Assembly: GCA_041493035.1 (NCBI GenBank)
Contig: JBGPYB010000003.1
Location: 4,863 to 68,862, forward strand
Source of the DNA: JBGPYB01 sp041493035
GTDB taxonomy: Bacteria > Acidobacteriota > Vicinamibacteria > Fen-336
Direction: 5' to 3'
DNA: 64,000 nucleotides
The notes beneath the pieces are model-generated. The model was not told the origin of the DNA and made no database searches. It was given only the letters and a program-made list of their open reading frames with translations. Both the position numbers and the translations under genes were made by a program. Positions 59,441-64,000 of the stretch are shown here, piece by piece; the first letter of the stretch is position 1; each line of letters opens with the position of its first letter.

Positions 59441-60792
59441 CCGCACCCAAAGAGCTGCTGGAGCGGATCCAGAACCGTCTGGACGAAAGCTTCGTCGGGA
59501 TCGGCGAGGTCGTCGCCGACCTCCGTCCGGCCGATCTGGCCGACCTCGTCAACCAGCTCACGTTGGCCGAGGCCGGTGCGGTCTTCAGCATGGTCTCGGT
59601 GGCACGAGCGATCGAAGTCTGCGACGAGCCCACGCTGCGGCGTCGGGCGGGGATCCTCCAGCAGCTCGATCCGGCCCGCGCTGCTCAAATTCTTTCCGGG
59701 CTCTCGGCCGACCAGCGCACCGAGATCATCCGCTACATGGGGGAGCTGGAGCGCCGGCGACTCCTCCCGAAGTTGGCGGCGGAGGCCCGGGGTGAGGTGG
59801 AAAAGCTCCTCCAGTACCCGCGACGGACCGCCGGCGGGATCATGACCACGGAGTTCGTCCGCCTCGAGCCCGGGATTACCGTGGCCGACGCCCTCAAGCA
59901 CATCCGAAGCGTGGCGAGAGAGAAGGAATCGATCTACGCCTGTTACGTCCTCGAGCCCGGCACTGGGCGCCTCCTCGGCTCCGTCTCGCTGCGCGACCTG
60001 GTGATGGCCGAGATGTCGGCCGTGATCACCGACGTGATGCGCAAGAAACCCGTCACCGTGAACGCTCTCGACGACCAGGAGGCGGTGGCAAAGAAGATCG
60101 CGAAGTACAACCTCCTCGCAGTCCCCGTTCTCGAGAAGGACGGGAGCGTCGTGGGCTTCGTCACGGTGGACGACGTAATCGACGTCGTCGTCGAGGAGCA
60201 GACGGAGGACGTCCTCAAGATGGCCGGTATCGAGGGGAGCGCCCTCGACAAGCCCTACTTCGAGAATCCCATCTGGCTCGTGGTGCGGAAGCGCATCGGC
60301 TGGCTACTCCTCCTGTTCGTGGCCGAGACCTGCACGGGCACGGTTCTTCGGCATTTCGAGAACGAACTGGCCGCGGTGGTTGCCCTCTCGTTCTTCATAC
60401 CTCTTCTCATCGGCACCGGCGGCAACGCCGGATCCCAGACCGTGACGACGATCATCCGCAGCCTGGCCCTGGGGGAAATCAAGCTCGAGGATGGCTGGCG
60501 GGTCCTCACCCGCGAGGCAACCACCGGCCTCACCGTGGGACTGCTCATCGGAACGGTGGCTTTCACCCGGGCTCTCATGTGGGGAGCCCATACGCCCCTG
60601 GCGTGGACCGTGGCCATCACGGTCCTCGTCATCTGCACCTGGTCCACGACGGTCGGGTCGGTGATTCCACTCGTGGCCGAACGCTTCGGCATCGACTCGG
60701 CGGTGCTATCGGCTCCGCTCATCACGACGCTCGTGGACGCGACGGGGCTCGTGATCTACTTCCGCATCGCGAAGGTGATCCTGGGCCTCTGA
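59437..60792 (+). CDS. mgtE: MgtE-family magnesium transporter
   Basis: A 451-residue protein. The N-terminal helical domain (about 20-125), a pair of CBS domains (about 130-255, MTTEFVRLEPGITVADAL and VMRKKPVTVNALDDQEAV) and a C-terminal membrane domain of five helices (about 285-450, with PLLIGTGGNAGSQTVTTIIRSLALGE) follow the standard order. The GGNAGSQ motif forms the ion pore in the family. The start is GTG at 59437-59439 with AGGAGG 7 nt upstream. No magnesium riboswitch is possible directly before it because the gene overlaps the kinase gene. Confidence 0.95.
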   Translation: MTAPKELLERIQNRLDESFVGIGEVVADLRPADLADLVNQLTLAEAGAVFSMVSVARAIEVCDEPTLRRRAGILQQLDPARAAQILSGLSADQRTEIIRYMGELERRRLLPKLAAEARGEVEKLLQYPRRTAGGIMTTEFVRLEPGITVADALKHIRSVAREKESIYACYVLEPGTGRLLGSVSLRDLVMAEMSAVITDVMRKKPVTVNALDDQEAVAKKIAKYNLLAVPVLEKDGSVVGFVTVDDVIDVVVEEQTEDVLKMAGIEGSALDKPYFENPIWLVVRKRIGWLLLLFVAETCTGTVLRHFENELAAVVALSFFIPLLIGTGGNAGSQTVTTIIRSLALGEIKLEDGWRVLTREATTGLTVGLLIGTVAFTRALMWGAHTPLAWTVAITVLVICTWSTTVGSVIPLVAERFGIDSAVLSAPLITTLVDATGLVIYFRIAKVILGL

Positions 60793-60887
60793 CGGCGACG
60801 TGATCGGGGACACCGCGCGGCCCCTGCGGACTTGGACTAGACTTGCGACGTCCGGGCCACGAACGCACCGGAGACAAGGAGTGGGAC

Positions 60888-61232
60888 ATGATCCTCCCCG
60901 CCATCCTTCTCGTCACCCTGGCGGCGCCACAGAATGCGCCGGTCCAGTCGCGAGACATCCCCGCCGCCACGCCGGCCGTGGCACAGGCTTCCATCGACGC
61001 GGGCTTGGCTCTCTTCAAGAGGCGCCACTTCACTCAAGCCGAGGCCGAGTTCCAGAAGGCCGTCGACGCGGACCCCGCCGGGGCCGCGGGCTATTTCTAT
61101 CTGGGATACACGGTCTACAAGATCGCGGAGCCGAAGCGCCCCTTCCACCCCGAAAAGCGGCGGGCCGCGGAGCTGTTCTCCAAAGCCTACGATCTCGATC
61201 CCCGGTTCAGGCCCGTGTGGGCGGGACGGTAG
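60888..61232 (+). CDS. Small exported TPR-repeat protein
   Basis: A 114-residue protein with a signal peptide (MILPAILLVTLAAPQNA). Two TPR units follow: AGLALFKRRHFTQAEAEFQKAVDADPAGAAGYFYLG and the RRAAELFSKAYDLDPRFRP unit. I chose the ATG at 60888-60890, which has AAGGAG about 8 nt upstream; an upstream ATG at 60843 is open. It is convergent with the phosphodiesterase-like gene. It is probably a periplasmic adaptor. Confidence 0.75.
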   Translation: MILPAILLVTLAAPQNAPVQSRDIPAATPAVAQASIDAGLALFKRRHFTQAEAEFQKAVDADPAGAAGYFYLGYTVYKIAEPKRPFHPEKRRAAELFSKAYDLDPRFRPVWAGR

Positions 61233-61241
61233 CGCCCTCGT

Positions 61242-62603
61242 TCACGGCGCCGTAGGGCTGGGGACGGCCGTCGCCTTTCCGGCGTCGATGTACCCGAGGG
61301 TGCGGAGGTCGTCCAGAGTCTCCTCGTCGCTCCTGTGGGAGGGCGGCGCCCCGGAGCGACGCCCAGAGCCTTCGTACGTAACGATGGTCCGCACAGGGTG
61401 TCGCTCCAGATACGCGGGCTCGTAGGCGTTCCTCAGAACCGTGCCGTCCATGTCCTCCGCCACGGCCTGCCCCATGGCATGGAGGATGGTCGGCGCGATG
61501 TCGAAGAGCCTCGGGCCCGTCAGGCGTCCCCCTTTTCGGATCCCCGGACCTCGGAGGAAGAGGACGCCGTCGGGAGCCTCCATGGCGGGGTTGTAGTGGT
61601 TGTAGCCTCCGCCGAAGAAGGCGAAGCCGTGATCGGAGCAGACGAGCAGCAGCGTCCGGTCGTCGAGGCGGTCAAGATACTTGGCGATCGTGCGGTCCAC
61701 CCGCTCGTAGGCCGGTGCGACGACCCGCGCCATGTCGGCGTCGAGACGCGCCAGCGCCGCGGCGGTCCGCTTCCCCTGCTGATCGAGGGAGACGACCTCG
61801 TCGTAGAGAGCGCGGTCGACAAAGTGGCCGACGAAATGGCTCGTGACGTCGGGGAGTCTGAAGTAAGTGGAGAAGACCTGAACCGGCTGGTGCGTCCACA
61901 GGTAGTCGCTCGCACGATCGACTGTGACGTCCTGGCCGAAGTAGGTCGCGTAGGACTGCAGGACACTCTCGGCCGCCCCTAGCGGCACGGTCGCGTCCTC
62001 TTTCTTCCAGACCGGGAATCCCTCGCGCTTCATCTCGTCGGGGACGGCTTCATACGGGAGCCGCACGGGATTGATCCAGTCGAAGAGGCTCGGAGGGGAG
62101 ACCGTGTCGACGTCCGCGCGATTGCGGAAGGCGTTGCTCACGAGAAAGCCGCCGGGGATCGCCGGCGGCGGATAGGAGACCCACCAGTTCAGAGTCCCGG
62201 TCTTGATCCCGCGCTCCGAGAGAATCTCCCAGTAAGTCTTCACCCTACGCCCGGTGTCCTCGTACGGAAGTGCCATGCCGTGGTCATTGATGTAGGTCCA
62301 ATCGAGGATGCCGTGTTTCAGCATCGTCTTCCCCGTCGCAATCGACGTCCAGAGGACACCGCTCTTGCAGGGATGGAAGGAGTGCAGCGGAGCGTAGGTC
62401 CCTTCCGCCATCAGTCGACGAATCGCCGGGAGCTTCCCCTGGGCGAGCAGAGGCTCCATGAGGTTGGGCGCGACGCCGTCGAAGCCGAGAAGGACCACGC
62501 GTTCGATCGTGGGAGCCGGTCGATGCGAGCGCAGAACGAAGGCGCTGCCGCCAGCGATGATCAGAAGAACGGCGACGATGCGCGCGCGAGCGGATCGAGA
62601 CAT
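61242..62603 (-). CDS. Alkaline-phosphatase superfamily phosphodiesterase-like protein
   Basis: A 453-residue protein anchored or exported by an N-terminal helix (IVAVLLIIAGGSAFVL). Metal-binding motifs of the type I phosphodiesterase/nucleotide pyrophosphatase group are LLGFDGVAPN, SDHGF and NHYNP. The nucleophile should be the Ser of CKSGVLWTSIATG, where relatives have Ser or Thr. TGTLNWWVSYPPPAIPGGFLVSN is typical of a subgroup found in environmental bacteria. The substrate is unknown. A C-terminal tail (APPSHRSDEETLDDLRTLGYI) matches the common end of this group. Confidence 0.85.
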   Translation of the reverse strand: MSRSARARIVAVLLIIAGGSAFVLRSHRPAPTIERVVLLGFDGVAPNLMEPLLAQGKLPAIRRLMAEGTYAPLHSFHPCKSGVLWTSIATGKTMLKHGILDWTYINDHGMALPYEDTGRRVKTYWEILSERGIKTGTLNWWVSYPPPAIPGGFLVSNAFRNRADVDTVSPPSLFDWINPVRLPYEAVPDEMKREGFPVWKKEDATVPLGAAESVLQSYATYFGQDVTVDRASDYLWTHQPVQVFSTYFRLPDVTSHFVGHFVDRALYDEVVSLDQQGKRTAAALARLDADMARVVAPAYERVDRTIAKYLDRLDDRTLLLVCSDHGFAFFGGGYNHYNPAMEAPDGVLFLRGPGIRKGGRLTGPRLFDIAPTILHAMGQAVAEDMDGTVLRNAYEPAYLERHPVRTIVTYEGSGRRSGAPPSHRSDEETLDDLRTLGYIDAGKATAVPSPTAP

Positions 62604-62651
62604 CGGCCTATCGTGGCGAACGGTCCGCGGTGACGCAAGGCCCCGGCGCTT

Positions 62652-63362
62652 TCACGGGAGGGCGTCGAAGGAGCGGACCACGCGGTGCGAGGATTGGACC
62701 GGGAGCGCGTCGCGGGCCGCGAGCGCCGTCTCCATTCCCGCGGCACGGGCGGCGTCCAGCTCGTCGGTGACGTCGGAAACGAAGAGAACGGCGGAGGGTG
62801 CTACGCCGAGGCGGCCGGCGATGAGTTGGTAGCTGCTCGCTTCGCGCTTTGGCCCCGTGGTCGTGTCGAAATGGGCGTCCAACAGGGGTGTCAGGTCACC
62901 GGCCGTGGAGTGACGGAAGAGGAGCCGCTGGGCGAGGATGCTCCCCGAGGAGAAGATCGCGACGCGACGCCCTTCATCGCGCCATCGGCGGAGAGCCGTG
63001 GGGACGTCATCATACAGCTCCCCACGCAGCGCGCTGCTCCGATAGCCGTCCTCCCAGATCCGCCCCTGGAGCGCTTTCAAGCCCGTCGACTTGCGGTCGC
63101 GATCCATCAGCCATAGGACGTAGGCTAGGACTTCCACCGCCGAACCGCCTCCCCATGCCGGCGGATCGTCCCCATGGACCCAATCGGCGGCGTTCTCCTC
63201 TCGAAGGTGCGACAGGTCGCCGGCGAGCCCGGCATCCTCCACGTGTGCCGCAAGGAACGGTCCAGCGTGGGCGCGGGCGAACGGAAAGAGGGTCCGGGCC
63301 ACGAAGTCGACGGGAGTTGTCGTCCCCTCGATGTCGAGAAGGAGCGCGTCGATCCTGCTCAG
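62652..63362 (-). CDS. mtnC: 2,3-diketo-5-methylthiopentyl-1-phosphate enolase-phosphatase
   Basis: A 236-residue HAD-superfamily enzyme that enolises and dephosphorylates the diketone intermediate of methionine salvage, giving acireductone. The HAD nucleophile is in LLLDIEGTTTPVDF, with FSSGS and FVSDVTDELDAARAAGM as later HAD motifs. No ATG, GTG or TTG exists near the conserved N-terminus; the only candidate is CTG at 63360-63362, overlapping the mtnD stop as CTGA. That mirrors the ATGA/GTGA junctions elsewhere. A GGAG lies about 10 nt upstream. Confidence 0.9.
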   Translation of the reverse strand: MSRIDALLLDIEGTTTPVDFVARTLFPFARAHAGPFLAAHVEDAGLAGDLSHLREENAADWVHGDDPPAWGGGSAVEVLAYVLWLMDRDRKSTGLKALQGRIWEDGYRSSALRGELYDDVPTALRRWRDEGRRVAIFSSGSILAQRLLFRHSTAGDLTPLLDAHFDTTTGPKREASSYQLIAGRLGVAPSAVLFVSDVTDELDAARAAGMETALAARDALPVQSSHRVVRSFDALP

Positions 63363-63925
63363 AGCGTCGCCGCTCCAGTCGGAATCTGCGCGAGGCCGAG
63401 GCAGACAGGCTCGAACCCCGCCTCGGCGCCGCTCTCCGTGTAGTGCGGGCTCCACCCGGCCGGGTCCTGGAAGAGGCGGATGGCGCGGATGTCCCTGGTC
63501 GCGCAGAGGTCGAACCAGTGCCACGTTCCCCGCGGCACCCGGAGCAGATCTCCCGCCTCGACCTCGATCGCGAGCACCTTGCCGCCCTTTGGACGGACGT
63601 GAAAGAGGCCGCTGCCACGGACGATGAAGCGGACCTCGTCCTCGTCGTGCCAGTGCTCGCGGCTGAACTTCGCCAGCATCGCGTCCAAGCCGGGCGTTGC
63701 CGCGGTCACGTCGATGACGTCGGCCGCCACGTACCCGCCGCGGGCCTTCAGGCGGTCGATCTCGGATTTGTACGCCTCGAGCACCTCGGCCGCGGCCGCG
63801 CCCGACGCCACGGGGTGCGACGGTTCCCAAAGTTCGTAGTCGATCCCGACTTCGGCCAGCCGTGCTGCCAGCGCCGCGGGATCGGTGATCGTCCGCTTCT
63901 CCTCGGGAATCCTCAGGACCGCCAT
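63359..63925 (-). CDS. mtnD: Acireductone dioxygenase
   Basis: A 188-residue cupin that oxidises acireductone to the methionine precursor 4-methylthio-2-oxobutanoate (with iron) or off-pathway products (with nickel). The metal ligands are His91, His93, Glu97 (SREHWHDEDEVRF) and His136 (GTWHWFDL). Length and the IDY start match the family. The gene overlaps the mtnB end by 13 bp and mtnC by 4 bp. Confidence 0.95.
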   Translation of the reverse strand: MAVLRIPEEKRTITDPAALAARLAEVGIDYELWEPSHPVASGAAAAEVLEAYKSEIDRLKARGGYVAADVIDVTAATPGLDAMLAKFSREHWHDEDEVRFIVRGSGLFHVRPKGGKVLAIEVEAGDLLRVPRGTWHWFDLCATRDIRAIRLFQDPAGWSPHYTESGAEAGFEPVCLGLAQIPTGAATL

Positions 63926-64000
63926 GTGCTCCTCCCCACCACGTCCAACAGGAACTCCAGGATCTCGACGTGGCGCCGCGCCTCGGCCACGTCCTGACCC
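63913..64000 (-). CDS. mtnB: C-terminal fragment of methylthioribulose-1-phosphate dehydratase (leaves right edge)
   Basis: Only the last 28 codons are present, ending with TGA at 63913-63915. The sequence QDVAEARRHVEILEFLLDVV matches the C-terminal helix of MtnB (class II aldolase family). It supplies the substrate of MtnC, giving the order mtnB-mtnD-mtnC in one operon. Most of the gene is outside the window, so the call rests on this helix and the neighbourhood. Confidence 0.75.
   Translation of the reverse strand, partial: GQDVAEARRHVEILEFLLDVVGRSTWRS

Overview
The window is high-GC bacterial DNA, almost fully coding. Intergenic gaps are short, and genes very often overlap by 4 bp (ATGA or GTGA). 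I did not identify the organism from a marker gene. An alternative complex III plus caa3 oxidase cluster, a Ser/Thr kinase fused to TPRs, short HisG with HisZ, tandem DUF507 genes and YCF48/BNR repeat proteins together suggest Acidobacteriota, perhaps a Thermoanaerobaculia-like lineage. This is inference. I found no rRNA, tRNA, CRISPR array, insertion sequence or phage gene.

The left third (about 2131 to 23690, minus strand) is one amino-acid superoperon. The order of transcription is: leader peptide, aroDE fusion, moeB/thiF-like E1, hisZ, hisG, hisD, hisC, hisB, hisH, hisA, a small LRV/HEAT-like protein, hisF, hisIE, trpE, trpG, trpD, trpC, trpF, trpB, trpA, chorismate mutase, DAHP synthase, ABC ATPase, ABC permease, tyrA. 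No internal gap exceeds 3 nt. In front of aroDE lie a good sigma70-type promoter, a 31-codon leader peptide rich in His, Trp and Tyr codons, and a strong intrinsic terminator. RNA segments there can form either a terminator or an antiterminator. I read this as a composite attenuator that senses charged tRNA-Trp and tRNA-His (perhaps tRNA-Tyr) together and controls histidine, tryptophan and tyrosine/shikimate synthesis as one unit. It is the most interesting thing in the window. A fused CoA-transferase and a small PBP-like protein follow tyrA, and the start of an unidentified gene leaves the left edge.

From 23.7 to 27.9 kb lie htpX, a GNAT acetyltransferase, a lone receiver protein, a DHp-REC-adenylate cyclase protein and a cytochrome c lipoprotein. 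From 27.9 to 40.2 kb (minus) an aerobic respiratory operon encodes alternative complex III (actA-actF), a SCO factor and an A2-type caa3 oxidase. It is driven from a promoter near 40.2 kb. Divergent to it is an MFS/spermidine-synthase-like/TPR fusion.

From 43 to 54.7 kb is a mosaic of small units: a secreted propeller-like protein behind upp, a DUF507 pair, DUF1203, a DUF255/DsbD-alpha fusion behind a metzincin lipoprotein, soluble transhydrogenase, sfsA head-to-head with a BON protein, an OmpA porin-like protein, an FKBP lipoprotein and a cold-shock protein. From 54.9 to 64 kb are a BNR/YCF48 repeat protein, a kinase-TPR gene overlapping mgtE, a small TPR protein, a phosphodiesterase-like protein and a methionine-salvage operon (mtnB partial, mtnD, mtnC) leaving the right edge.
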